The notes under the pieces are model-generated. The model was not told the origin of the DNA. It searched no databases and was given only the letters and a program-made list of their open reading frames with translations. Below, one piece after another: positions 21,000 to 32,689 of a stretch of DNA of 64,000 nt (its first letter is position 1; the number at the start of each line of letters is the position of its first letter). Location: NCBI RefSeq assembly GCF_003590095.1, contig NC_039480.1, positions 15,849,328 through 15,913,327 on the forward strand, read 5' to 3'. Made by a program: the position numbers and the translations under genes. This DNA comes from Trichoplusia ni. Its lineage: Eukaryota; Arthropoda; Insecta; Lepidoptera; Noctuidae.

Positions 21000-21150
21000 C
21001 AGATACAACGAAGGTATCACAAACACCCAGACCCGAGACAATGTAGAAATGTTAATTTTTATATTGACCCGACCGGGGACCGAACCCGGGACCTCAGAGC
21101 TAGCGACACCTTGAAACCGGTGCGTACGCCACTCAACCACGGAGGTCGTC
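21000..21150 (-). repeat. tRNA-derived SINE, minus strand
   Basis: On the minus strand: ccgtggttgagtggcgtacg (A box) and about 40 bases later cccgggttcggtccccgg (B box at 21075-21086), then ctacattgtctcgggtctgg. A clear tRNA-headed SINE. Its A box faces the next SINE, so the two are divergent. Confidence 0.7.
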
Positions 21151-21170
21151 AAATTTCGTCATATTTACAG

Positions 21171-21300
21171 TAGTCTAGTCTAGTGGGTAGTAACCTTTAC
21201 TGCTATATTGATGGTCCTGGGTTCGATTCCCACCCAGGACAAATGTTTGTGGAATGAGCACGATCATTTGTTCTGTGTCTGGGTATTATTTATCTATAGA
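21171..21300 (+). repeat. tRNA-derived SINE, plus strand
   Basis: tctagtgggtagtaaccttt (A-box-like), then gtcctgggttcgattcccac (B box 21220-21230), then caaatgtttgtggaatgagc and the usual tctgtgtctgggtatt. The head resembles a tRNA with an intact T arm, but the anticodon arm does not fold convincingly, so it is called a SINE rather than a tRNA gene. Confidence 0.65.
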
Positions 21301-21917
21301 CGTATTATGCATGTATTTTGAAAAAGGCACATGGGTATTTCACCTTCGTTGGGATCGAATCTGCACCTCGCGCATACAAATCCATAAGTAGAACTAGGGG
21401 CCACAAATTCAAAAATTATTTTTACACGTCAAAAAATACAATAGGAAACATCCAGTTTCGCCCACCCTGAACCGCTTCACAAGTGCTCTTGTTTTAGAAG
21501 CTACGCAAATAACCACCCCTGGAGTACAACTGTCTTTCTGTATACACGTTTATTTTGTAAACGTGTACGTTTTTTAGCAAAGTCGAATAGGTTTTAAAAA
21601 CCTTTGAACTTAAATTCTATTAAGTTTTTTTTTTTAAATTTGGTTCCTGCGGCATCTAAGATAAAGATTCACGTTTATACTTTTAAACAACATTTTGCCT
21701 CATTGCTCACGACTCTGTCGTCGGCCCCAGATAACTTGAAGGCGTTAAATATTTATTACGTTTTCTTGGAGCTCTATATTTAGTCCTCGCTCGTTTATGA
21801 GCTGACGATACTATGTATGATCTATAGGTTTAGGATACACGTAGGTACACAACCTACAGATAGACTAGCTTTTGCCTGCAGCTTCACGTATCTAATTTCA
21901 ATTTACAACAAACTTTA

Positions 21918-22110
21918 CTCGTTTTTGCCGAGTGGTTAAGGTCATCATTCCAAACCCAGTGAGCGCGACGATCCAAGCTAGGAGAAGCGTTTGTGTGATC
22001 CACGAAAGCTTGTTCTGAGTCTGGGTGTCTTTGTGTATGTAATTTGTATGTTTGTAAAACCCCCGCGACACAAGGATTCCTTAAATTCCTTATAGTGGGA
22101 GTCATTTCTG
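21918..22110 (+). repeat. Near-complete SINE of the common tail family
   Basis: Starts tttttgccgagtggttaagg (A box) and continues gaagcgtttgtgtgatccac, gagtctgggtgtctttgtgt and cccccgcgacacaaggatt, ending gtgggagtcattt. The B box is degraded. The best tail copy in the window. Confidence 0.75.
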
Positions 22111-22444
22111 ACAAATAAATTGGTCAAATACATTCGCACTTACAAGTATTTTTTCTAATTCTAAATTTAAAAGTAGGTCATATTAAAAAAAAAATGATTA
22201 AACGTCGCGTACGTCTAATATTTTTTTTTTTATTATGACTTAGCAATTCATTAAAAAGTTTATAAAAAAATTATGTAATACATCACGCGTCAAACTATAC
22301 CGTGTTTAAGCCACCGCCTACTGAGGCAGTCAAGAAATTGATTACGTGCAACAGTGTTAATATTAATAACTTATATTTTTTTATCGCCTTTCATTACTTT
22401 TAATCCAATGACTTTTAGGGACTGCTAGTTAAGATGACGCTATA

Positions 22445-22625
22445 TCCTAATAATAATGTGAATGTAAGTTTGTATGTTACGCTTTCAGGTGAAAAATTCT
22501 TAACCGATCTTCATGAGACATGTTCTTGGAGGAATAAGAATTAACATAGAGTTTGGATTCAAGTAACTTAAAAATAATAGTTTTATGTTTTACAGCGATA
22601 TCCCACGCAGGCGGAACCGTGTCCT
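22445..22625 (-). repeat. Dispersed AT-rich repeat
   Basis: atcctaataataatgtgaat, caggtgaaaaattcttaacc and ccacgcaggcggaaccgtgt, ending ccgctagtaat. Same general architecture as the CTAG-ended dispersed elements elsewhere here (start ...taatattat, end ...gctagta). Orientation uncertain. Confidence 0.45.
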
Positions 22626-22679
22626 ACCGCTAGTAATGTTATAATTTATCGCAAAGTATATTAAGCGAATGGTGCTGTT

Positions 22680-22900
22680 AAGCTTGGGAAGCGGGTGTCG
22701 TGGATTCGGCGGGCAGACGCCAGACGCAATTGGGTCTGGCGTGTTGGCAAGCCGCGAGACACACTTGTTGCTAAGCGTCTACGTGGGTTCAACAAGTTGA
22801 ACAGACTATTGTTAACGTTCATTAAGATATAAAGTAACTGTTATATGTAGTTTGTCGGCCGCGAAGGGTTGGGGTGGTCCGGTGTTATGTAAGCTGAGTT
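22680..22900. other. GC-richer block with short hairpin, unrecognised
   Basis: GC-rich relative to its surroundings, with gccagacgcaattgggtctggc (split here as stem GCCAGAC / GTCTGGC) at about 22721-22742. No open frame. Possibly an old repeat. Confidence 0.3.
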
Positions 22901-22904
22901 ATAA

Positions 22905-22955
22905 TTAAAGGTGTCTTTGTGCATTTAACACAAGGACGGATTTACTTAATAAGAA
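22905..22955 (+). repeat. SINE tail fragment
   Basis: aaggtgtctttgtgcattta then acacaaggacggatttactt: a short piece of the common SINE tail. Confidence 0.5.
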
Positions 22956-23264
22956 TTAAAATAAATATTTCGTTTAAACATTCCTTACTAAAATTAGAAA
23001 CATGAATAAACAAGTACCTATCCTTCTTTTCTTGTATCATCAAACTAAAAATAAAATAATAATGTAATAAAAGATGTTATTGACAAATGTAAATATCTAA
23101 TTTGATTTTGATAATAACTTCCATATCTAGAGTAAAGCTGTATAATCTTAAATCTAGATAAGATTTGTTTGAAGTCTTGATCAACTTCCTTTTAAAATAT
23201 TCAATCAGTTAAAAACTACGCCGGTGAAGACATTTTACACATTCTTTATTTTTGGCGAATACGT

Positions 23265-23395
23265 CTTTATTTTACGCGTTTTTATCGAGATTTCCCGACT
23301 AGTTTCGGACCGACCGGAGTCGTTAATCATGAGTTTACGCAGGGTAGAGGCATGAACTGATTCGAGTTGCGACCCAGACTCGTGAGTAAAACGTT
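23265..23395 (-). mobile_element. Degenerate copy of the GC-cored MITE at 31.7 kb
   Basis: cccgactagtttcggaccga, ccggagtcgttaatcatgag and cgtgagtaaaacg match, in inverse orientation, the body and terminal repeat of the element at 31650-31891. The terminal repeats are eroded and the GC core is shortened. Confidence 0.6.
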
Positions 23396-24199
23396 TTTCA
23401 ATAAATAATTAACCATAAAAAAGGGAGTAAAATTACACAACTGTGTCTTGCAGTGTTCCTAGATGGTGTATAAAAATATAAAAGAAAAACGACTCATTTC
23501 ACTTACATGATGGGTAGGTAGCACTGTAACTTGATCGCTTACCATACCTTAGGTTATCAAATAAAACTCAATTCTTAGTCCTCTTTATGTAGGCGTGTTG
23601 TAATCCTACAACAAACTGAAAAGCTGTACAAGCTTAACTTTTTCAATTAGCAGTGGACAGGCTATTTTAGCAATCAAAATATTCCTAGGATAATCTCTAT
23701 TCTATTTATAGCTTTGCTTTTACATTGAATTGTAAATGTGTCACTGAAAGAGAGTCTTACTTGCGATTAGAATAAACGTGGCACCTACAAGTACCACGAG
23801 TACCACGCATGTGAGCATACTCCGTCAAAATCTACATACATAATACCTAGGTTTAGAAATAGGTCAGCAGTGACGTAATCCATCTTTGAAATGGGTTCAC
23901 AATTGATGGCGTTTCATGGAAATTGCAAGGCGTTATTAAAAATCAATAAACGCGTGCAATATTACATTGTTGCCGACGGAGAGCAACAAGATAGCGATAC
24001 ATACGCAATATATGTATGTAATGCATGTTGTGTGCAACTAAATTACGAATATGTTTTATTTAATGCGGAATTATGACTTTTCTTTATTGGAAAATAAATT
24101 ATTAATATCTATTAATAAATATTGAATGTATTGTAGGACTGATTACAGTTGCTCTACATTTATATTGGTCATAGTATTTATCCCAGTGTAATTGTTTAC

Positions 24200-24564
24200 T
24201 GTAGGAAAAATATGATGTGGTTAACCCTAAAGTGGGTAGGGGGTGGCAGGAGCCGCGCCGGGAGCTGGGGGCTGGGCTGGCGCGCCGCCGACGTCGCCGC
24301 TCGCGCGTCAGCCTCCGCTGCCGGTGTTTAGGTACTCCGGACTTCACTCCGCGCCGAGTAGCCGACGCGAGTGCTTGCCTCACGCGATACCGTGCCACCC
24401 GCTACACGCCAACACTCACTTGGACCGAATTCGCTCACCGCGCACGATTACACGGAAACTATCACTTTCGCTCCAGATGACAATCAAGTTTCAACTATGA
24501 TAACACTGTGAATTTGTTATTGTGCACTGTCCGGCTCTACCACCACGGCAGCATCGCAAGGTAG
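24200..24564 (+). promoter_or_regulatory. GC-rich island and candidate 5' untranslated exon
   Basis: About 250 bases of GC-rich, CpG-containing sequence in an AT-rich region, ending in two overlapping splice donors (CAAG|GTAGGT at 24561 and GTAG|GTGAGT at 24565). No reading frame is convincing. It looks like a promoter plus a non-coding first exon. The next plus-strand gene is the bHLH factor, whose coding exon begins after an acceptor at 38684 and so needs an upstream exon; a 14-kb first intron is possible. Link not proven. Confidence 0.4.
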
Positions 24565-24569
24565 GTGAG

Positions 24570-27500
24570 TTTATTTGATCTATACTTCCATGGTCAGAAT
24601 CAAAATCGAGTCTACGTGTCAGTTCCGAATGCTAAGTGAAAGGCAAACTCTTTGTTAAATTACGTGGATAGGTTGACAACAAGGTCTACAGTGCATCTCT
24701 AAAAGCACTCACTTTTAATCGATTTATCCGAATATTGATTAAAAATCAATCGTTGCTAATTGTGAATACATGTAACGCGCATTTATTATGTTTGTTGTAT
24801 ATGTCACACTTCATGATTCGCTAAGCACTCGTAATTTTATTACAGTAATGAATGGTGTTATCTGCTTACTTAAGGCTTGTGTACAATTTTGATCATTTAA
24901 CAATGACCTACATTATTGATAGCAAAACTCAAATTGACATTTTCGTCCTTGATATTTAAAATGCCAGTAGATAATAAGTTTCGCTTTAAATACGGGTACC
25001 TAAGCCGCTCAGGTGGAATGTTGTAAAAGTTATAAATTGTTTTGTGCTGATGCATAAAAGGTGCGATGCGAAATCTTTATAACGACTCAAACAACACAAG
25101 TTATGACGGATACAATATTATACTTGTACGCATTTTAATAAATACATGAACGTATAAAATCGCAATGAGTTATACTTATTATAATTGAATACTTTTTAAT
25201 ACAAACATGATATGCACTTTCTACACAAAGTGGTTTTTGTTCTGAAGATTTCTCTTACCTAACAGTTATTAAGTATACTTATTTTAGTTCTAATAAACAG
25301 TGTATAACACCTGAATTACTTAAATAACAATAAAACATTCAGTAAGTTACGATAATAAACATTGTCGCAACTGTTTTAGCACACTGTCATAAATCAACAC
25401 GCGAATAATATTTACACACTTAGTAATACTATTATCCAATTTGTTCGTCTGTTAATAAGATAAAGAAATGGATAACAATATCGTAATTACAGAACACTAG
25501 CTAGCGTGCATCTCTGTAACAATGTAAGCAAATGACGCTGGCGTTATCACAACAATTCAATATAGATATAATACGTAGGTTTCTGAAATAATATAATTAA
25601 CCGATTCGCATAAACCTAAATAAATTCAAAACAAAAATGTTAACTTAATCTTTTGCATTTATCAATTCGATGCTTAGCTTCAATTAAGATATCGCCTCCA
25701 TATCGTAGGGGTTATAAAATTAATCGCCAGATACACGTTATTTATTATTGAGAATTAGGGAAAACACGTAAATACTTATATAAGTAATTTAATATTATTT
25801 CAAAAGCAGAACAATCGTTGTTTAAATTCGTATGTTAGTCGTGTGACTATGAGTTACGAACTATGATGTAAACTGATATTTATGGAGCTTATTGATTTTC
25901 TCGTGAAACGTGGGCTGAAAGCTCCGAGAAAAGGCTTCGTGATAAGCGTCAGTTCTCAATAGTCGTGCACTCATACAATCTGTATGTATCTAACACGTTA
26001 CTGTTATATCTACGAGTATGTATGTATAACCGATAGTGTGCGTCACGTTCCGCCGCTACGTGGATCCGTACTACCTACATACCGCTAGTAGGTACGATAA
26101 AAAGTGAGAGCAAGACGTATTTGAAATTAACACGTCCTTCAGATTATAACGAAAGGCCTCGATTCTAATACATGATCTGATATGAAGCTGATTGAACGCA
26201 CGTGTGATTGAAAGTGGGGATGTTTCGGCTGTTTTAAATAACGTGCTTTAGACTTACATGCACAACTAAGTTGCTTTTTAAACCTACGTGGTTCTATATG
26301 TATAAGACGGCTAGGCAATGGTATAATAAAGAAAATATGAAAACGAGTGAAGTGTTGAAAAAATATTGAAATGAGTATTTTAATAATTAGAAATTCTGAC
26401 GAATACTTATGTCAATAAAAGCTTTCTTTTTTTCTATCTAAAAATAGTGGAATATTTTCGATATAATGTCGTAGAATTTCTTTAGATACACACACCTTGT
26501 ACATCCTATTCAAGCCTTTTTCAAAGACTCTACATTTTCTTTCAGTAGAGTTTAAAGCTCTATATTATTGGTATACATATCACACGTGTCTGCAAACACT
26601 ATATTATAACCTTTATCTGATTCAACATTCAATATAGTTTTGTACTATGACATTATCAGGATTAACATTGCACTTTACAAGTGGTTTAATTTACATCAAT
26701 AAACCTTTCAGTCAACCTGCTTGGTAACTGGACTTTTAGTGTTTACCTATTATGTTTAAATTACGATACAAGGAAACTAGCCTTAGTAGCCTTGCTTTTT
26801 AGCTTTTAGCTACAATAAATGCTGATTCTACAGCCTTTACAAAGATGTCTTTTCTCTGAGCGCTATAATAATGCTGACTTGAATGTTTTGAACTGACAAG
26901 TCAAAGTCGTGTCACCTGTCATAAAATGTCATTCGCATACATTTATTTTCTATTCTAATGCTATTTTACAAAATAAATATTCAATTGAATATGTTTTATT
27001 TCAAAGGCCTTTTTCGGGCTTTTTCGAAACGTTAATACTAATGACTCTACATTTGCACGGTTCCAAAATGTCATTCTTATAGAGAACGACCAAAAAACCT
27101 CTATGGTATTGGCTTCTAATCACTCAATACAACACTTAACTATTGCTACTTAAATACTCTTTTTCTACAAAACTCAATTTTTGTTTCTATCTTTGTCAAC
27201 ACTCTCCTTTTCGTCTTGTGTAAAAAAAAACATTCCTTTCTCCACTAATCACTTAATACATATCTTGCAGCTTACACAGGAAGTGTTTGAGAACGATCTA
27301 TAAGATACAAGTCTAGACATATCCGCACTAAGGTATTTAATAACTAAAACAATCTTAGAAGTTCCAAAAACATTCGGATTATTCGATTTTCTTCACTTTT
27401 CGATCGCCTTTTTTTTCGAAGCCTTAAAGTATTTGAAAGCAGGGACATCAGCTTCTCCTGTAATAATTATTATTACAGTAATGTATTTTCTAACTTGTTT

Positions 27501-28045
27501 TTTGTACATCAATATTTCACGAGTCTTGGCTCTCGACGTCCACTTGATGGCACAAACTGAGACATTGCAGTTCTCATTAATAAGCTCACTGAATAGACCT
27601 ATTCAGGCAACCTCTAATGGTCCCATTTGAGGAATTCGATCGATAATTAATTAGTCAAGCACATTCCCTGCTGTTTAATGACTCTACTATTAGTTTATAT
27701 CTCTAAATCGCGTATAATGATATCCTAAACACCGAAAATTAATTTAAATTTCTGTGATTGTGTATTGTTTTCGATTTGTTGGATAGAGTTCTTAAAACAA
27801 AGAGATATTCGTTATTTTGAGTGTATATTATATTAAAGTAGAATTTTGACTTTTCAACCTGATGCTAAAGTTAAAAAGAAATGCTGTTTTAGTACCAGGA
27901 GGTATTAAGAAGTTACTCTTTGATAAAGGCGTGTATTGTGTGCAATGCATAAATGCGGCATTTATCATTTTTTTCAAACATTCGACACCTGGTTTAATCG
28001 ACGCAGTCTGACTCATTCTAAATTCAGCTGAGAAAATATTGAATC
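24570..28045. other. Gene-poor AT-rich stretch
   Basis: No coding exon, RNA gene or named repeat seen. A short perfect palindrome (ctgtaataat / attattacag) is at about 27458-27479. May be intron if the 24.2 kb island is a first exon of the bHLH gene. Confidence 0.4.
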
Positions 28046-28049
28046 TTAT

Positions 28050-28125
28050 GGCTTTAAGATAAAATGTTTGTGAAACCTTCGGCGATACAAGGATTACACT
28101 CCTTAAACTGAGAGTCGTTTAAAAA
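28050..28125 (+). repeat. SINE tail fragment
   Basis: gtttgtgaaaccttcggcga, tacaaggatt, then gagagtcgtttaaaaaa: the terminal part of the common SINE. Confidence 0.55.
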
Positions 28126-28689
28126 ATCGCAACTTTTACTATTCTAATTGGAGTGCATTTGTAAACAAGATTAACTCATGTAAGAACGCGGAGAAGAAGC
28201 GAAATGAAACTGTTACAGAAAACAAGACCACTTGTATATTGTATAATAACGAATTATCTACGAGAATGTTACACGACGTGATTTTCACATTCTTCCGGAA
28301 TAAGCGATGAATTGCATACTCTAGTAAATTAACTCTTTTCAAATATGCATATTGAGGCGGAATTACGTGACTACTTGTTCAGAATCGCTTATTTCTTTTA
28401 CTAATAATTGAGGGATTAATTATGATGGTTCTTGTAGCGATTATAAAGTTGCTGTCTCATTTTAATGGTTGTCATGGTTCTTGAGATTGGTGCCTTTTTA
28501 TGTGTCTATAGTTTTGTTTTCCGCCAAAAAGAGTCCGCTTTATTTTTTTTTCTTTACCAACCTTTCCTGCTTTCCTTTTCATTTCTTTGCTAACGGATGT
28601 GGTGTTCCAATTTTAAATGACTGCAATGAGTTTGTTTTGCCATCTAATTATGAATCGTACCTTTTTTTCACTAAGATATTTACAACACA

Positions 28690-28812
28690 CACACACACTC
28701 AGACTCGGAAAAAGCATTCGTAGATCACACAAATGCATTTCCTATGCGGGGATCGAACTTATGACACGTCGTACACAGTAGGTTTGGCTCAGTGATCCAC
28801 TCGGCTGCCGTG
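28690..28812 (-). repeat. SINE, minus strand, next to a CA microsatellite
   Basis: Minus strand reads gcagccgagtggatcactga (A box), gttcgatccccgca (B box) and gtgatctacgaatgc, with cgagtctgag downstream. A (CA)n run lies at 28683-28699. Confidence 0.6.
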
Positions 28813-28814
28813 CA

Positions 28815-29375
28815 TTTGATTCATGGCTCTATCACCATATATGCCTTTTATTAAAGGAGGTCTTTAATGGAGAAGCAAAAAAGTAGTATGAAACGTGAAG
28901 GTGTGTGTGATTTATAAAAAAATAATTAGTTCTCGGATGCTAAAGTGTAATCGTGTTCAAAGTCCAGATATAAGAATGCGAATTGCATACGTAGGGTGTT
29001 TGAGATATTTATTATTGAAAATATGTATTTTCTACATTAATCATTCTTACACCTGTATTCGTAGCAGAAAAAAAAGTATTTTTATTCCGATTATTTGTCT
29101 GCCGTTGACTTTAATTGTAAGATATGAAGGAATGTTATCATAAGATCAAGAGAACGCACCGACTGATGCAATGTACTTGTGAAAATACCGCCCACACTTG
29201 ATTTTAGCAAAATGCTTTTGTATTTGCTCTAATGTACGAATGTTCTCTTATGCAACTGATTGTATTCTAAAGCTTATACAATTATAAAGTAATAAGTTCT
29301 TACTCTAGATTGTTATATCACATTTATCTTATTCTTGTAATAGAAAACAGTCCGTTCGGATTATGTCGATTGCCA
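28815..29375. other. No gene seen
   Basis: AT-rich; no exon-like frame or repeat recognised. Confidence 0.4.
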
Positions 29376-29379
29376 CGTC

Positions 29380-29690
29380 GATGTCGTAACTGAAAATATA
29401 ATGACGATACCGTCAATTTGCGATCACAAATTGAAAAACCTGTCAAGTTCGAATTGGACTCGCGACTCTAAGAGTTCCGTACACATCAAAATTGCACCAA
29501 ATCGGTTGTGTGACTCTGTGGTTCACAATCAATTTATGATCTTAACAACCATTCCTAATCCTCGATCATCTGTAAAAACTTCAGCTTCCAAGCTTTCACG
29601 GTTCATGAGATACAGTTTGGTGATGGACGGACAGACAGCGGATCCATTTTTTTCCACTAAAAACGAAACAATACAGGATTCATCCTAAAC
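29380..29690 (+). repeat. Dispersed repeat (cacggttcatgagatacag type)
   Basis: Contains caaaattgcaccaaatcggt, cacggttcatgagatacagt and gatggacggacagacagcgg. I recall this phrase set from a widespread lepidopteran dispersed repeat. A shorter relative lies at 30560-30690. Confidence 0.5.
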
Positions 29691-29799
29691 GATCGCTATT
29701 TAAAGACGCCTCCTTAAATAAATAAACGTCGCAAGTCTGTAGAAAGTGTGATTCTTAATCGAACGTATAAAAAAAAACTAAACTAGCAAAGAGAGGCGC

Positions 29800-30200
29800 C
29801 GCGGGGAGGTCGGACACGTTAGCGAAAGTGGTACCTTCACTTTCCGCTTACTTTGTACGAACTAAGTTTATTTATTCACGAGTATTACCAGACTTTAATA
29901 CCTAGTTCGCTGACTCAAGTTTTACTTCATAACCTGATAAATTGCAGCATAGGTTGTACCTTGGTAGTTGGTACTTTTCTAACCACAGTTACGCAAGATG
30001 CACTTAGGTGAAAATAGGATGAGTTGTTACTCGTAATAAAGAAGTTATAAGTTGCTGTGAAGCTTTCAGTATTTAATAATCTGTTGTATTTTCTGCTACC
30101 TTTATTGCATACTAGCTGCTGCGCGCGGCTTTGTACGAGTGGATATGAAGATGTTCTCCCCGTTCTTGTAACTTATTGAATTGCTACTCTGCTCCTATTA
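29800..30200. other. No gene seen
   Basis: Contains a short GC patch (29790-29840, gaggcgccgcggggaggtcg) and otherwise AT-rich sequence. A possible but weak promoter-like site; no exon found. Confidence 0.3.
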
Positions 30201-30204
30201 ATCT

Positions 30205-30495
30205 ACATTAATATATAAAGCTGAAGCTGAGTTTGTTTGTTTGTTTGAACGCGCTAATCTCAGGAACTACTACTACTACTACGGTTCAAATTAAAAAATC
30301 TTTTTGTGATCAATAGACCATTAATCGAGGAAGATTTTAGGCTATATAACATCACGCTGCGACTAATAGAAGCGAATATACAATGGGAAATGTGGCAAAA
30401 ACGGGGAAAAGTATTAATCTTCGAGGGCTTTCGTTGAAAAATTCCTAACCTATATCTTCTAACCACGCGGAGGAAGTCGCGGGCAACAGCTAGTT
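30205..30495 (+). repeat. Dispersed element with gcgggcaacagctagt end
   Basis: tatataaagctgaagctgag, gaacgcgctaatctcaggaa, catcacgctgcgactaatag and gtcgcgggcaacagctagtt. It shares all these blocks with 52022-52265, so both are copies of one family. It carries an internal cta microsatellite expansion at about 30267-30280. Confidence 0.7.
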
Positions 30496-30559
30496 ACATA
30501 TATATCCTGTACCAACTATTGCTTAACCCTGAAATCTGTGATTTAGCAGTAATGGATAG

Positions 30560-30690
30560 ACACCATCTGTAAATATTGCAATTGTGTGGCTATCACACGT
30601 TCCTGAGATACAACCTGGTGATATAGGGACAGCTAGCAAAGCCCTAGTAGTTGGGTACCCTATTTTCGTTTCAAATAAAAAGCCCTAAAG
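30560..30690 (+). repeat. Dispersed repeat, short relative of 29380-29690
   Basis: ttcctgagatacaacctggt and ttgggtaccctattttcgtt: the end section of the family seen at 29.4 kb. Confidence 0.45.
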
Positions 30691-30699
30691 AATAAAAAC

Positions 30700-31640
30700 A
30701 AACGAATGAAGCTATTTCTATTTATAAAACTGTTTTTAATATCATTCTTAAACTTTGCATAAGTTTTAACAGAAGACCTCCTTTATACTTCATCACTTGA
30801 AGAAAAGGTCACCTGATTGAAAAAAGTTTGTGATTAAATGTTAACAGAACAGAATTAGGCTTCGAGCTGTTTAGGACCATGAAAGGTAAACAAATCTTGT
30901 GAACATAAATATTAAATGGAAATGAGATCAGTTTTCAAAATACTTGTAAAAAAATGACCAAAATAAATTTTTATTATAAGTTGGAGTAACTATTAATAAG
31001 TTGAAAGGTTTCTACAGTTTTCTACAATAATTGAATTCTTCTGGTTCCAAATTGAGTTTGAAGTGATTAGACCAATTTTAGAATGAATTACGAGATTGAT
31101 TACGCTGCATCGGTATTTAGATTTACTCGCATTTTAAACTTTAAGAGAGACAGTGTTAATTAATGATTTCATTTATTGAGACTTACTACTATAATTAATA
31201 CGCATGCTACCTAACTCGTTCTACAAGCAAATAATTATAATGTTGTATGCACCTTGTAATCATGTTTTTATCAGATACATAAGCTTTACTTTTGTCCTAA
31301 CAAATGCACAGAGAAATTCTAAGATAGATACTAGGACAATAGGTAAATAAGCAGGTTTAATAAATGCCAGTGTTTCTAGAGGTTGTCCAGAGGTTTCCAC
31401 ATTATTCCCTGAACTAGAAATCCAATCTCACTGCCTGATAAGATCACGCCCTAGATGGATGTAGCTACAATTACGAGCGACGCTCAGGCTATTGAAATTG
31501 TAACGTAATTTGCAGCTCTCAATCCGCTTTCTGTGAGGATTTCGTATGATTAGGACTAAATGGTGATGTCGCTTCAATGTAAAAACATATCTTATGAGCA
31601 AATTAAACATTAAAATGGACTTTATTCACTTTATAACATT
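30700..31640. other. No gene seen
   Basis: AT-rich; short open frames only, none with splice context. Confidence 0.4.
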
Positions 31641-31649
31641 ACTTTATAG

Positions 31650-31891
31650 TTATTAAATGATGTAACGGTTTACTCACGCGTATTTATCGGGGTAACCCGA
31701 CTAGTTAGCTCACGGTACTAGGTAGCTCACAGCGCGGGCGCGACGCTACGCAGCAAGATGCGCGGCCGCTGACGTCAGTTCGACTCGCGATCCCGCCGCG
31801 TCTGCTCATGATTAAGGACTCCGGTTGGGTCCGACACTAGTCGGGCTACCCCGATAAATACGCGTGAGTAAACCGTTACATCATTTAATAA
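31650..31891. mobile_element. MITE with 55-bp near-perfect TIRs and GC-rich core
   Basis: Arms 31650-31704 and 31837-31891 are complementary over 55 bases with one mismatch (…GGGGTAACCCGACTAG versus CTAGTCGGGCTACCCC…). The outer part contains TGTAACGGTTTACTCACGCG. The 130-base core is markedly GC-rich (gcgcgggcgcgacgctacgc, gcgcggccgctgacgtcagt). No ORF. A diverged inverse-orientation copy is at 23265-23395. A target duplication could not be settled because the outer bases are themselves palindromic (TTA...TAA). Confidence 0.75.
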
Positions 31892-32234
31892 TGAATCAGT
31901 CTCACGATAGTTATTATTGATTTATTTATTTGAGTTATAAAGTACAAAGGTAGTAAGTAAATATTTTAGCGTAAACTAAATTGTTTGTAGTTGGATATAT
32001 CACATTATCAATTTACCAATAAGGTGCCAGTCGGAATCTAAACATTAAGTTGTGAAAATAATTCTAATGTCTTCACCAACCATTGCTTAACTTCGACTCA
32101 GATTTTAATTATAGCAGCAACAGAAATAGATTATCTGTTAAAAAACTGTTTACCTTTACCGGGCTTGAGGTACAGTTGCATCGACAGAATTAATACAATC
32201 TTGGCCTATAAGTACCGCATTTGTAATTGTGCAT

Positions 32235-32305
32235 TTGGATTAACGCTGTGTAAAACCGCCCGCGACACAAGGATAAAAAGGTAGTGGGGAAATTTTCTTT
32301 AAAAA
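32235..32305 (+). repeat. SINE tail fragment
   Basis: gtgtaaaaccgcccgcgaca, caaggataaaaaggtagtgg, then poly-A-rich: end of the common SINE. Confidence 0.5.
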
Positions 32306-32554
32306 AAAAAGTTGTAACGGGTAATTAATAGAGTCGAAGTAATTTAGATTAAAAATGCAATCATAAAAATCCGGAACACGTAATTCTTTTCAGGTTTTCC
32401 CCTTTAAGTTTTCCTCGTTATCTATATGATAAAGCAACGGCTACCGTTTAGTAGTATCCATTTAGAATATTGTCGTTTTGAAGCACTTATTAGTTTAGGA
32501 TTTCCTTCTGCTGTTCTCATGTTTATAATTTGTTTTTGTTTTCATTTCGGTGTA

Positions 32555-32680
32555 CGAAATTGAACTCCTCCGAAACGGCTCGACCGAAACTCATGACATT
32601 TTGTAGGTCGAGCATATTCGGTAGGTCTGAGAATAGGACGTCCATTTTTCATAGCCCTATGCTGTTTATTCTCTAGAACT
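32555..32680 (+). repeat. Dispersed repeat fragment
   Basis: gaactcctccgaaacggctc, gaccgaaactcatgacattt and taggtctgagaataggacgt: a phrase set typical of insect dispersed elements with 'aacggctcgaccga' near one end. Confidence 0.4.
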
Positions 32681-32689
32681 AATTTGTGT

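Noticed and set aside
21171..21300. Possible real tRNA gene
   Set aside because: T arm is good but the acceptor and anticodon arms do not pair well, and a SINE-type tail follows.
19580..21520. aggggtggtt and its inverse as ends of a 1.9 kb element
   Set aside because: Only about 10-12 bases match, and gene A exon 1 lies between; probably unrelated repeat scraps.
24102..24500. Several arginine/alanine-rich frames in the 24.2 kb island
   Set aside because: Frames are open on several phases at once, as expected from GC content; none has a start, splice and family match.
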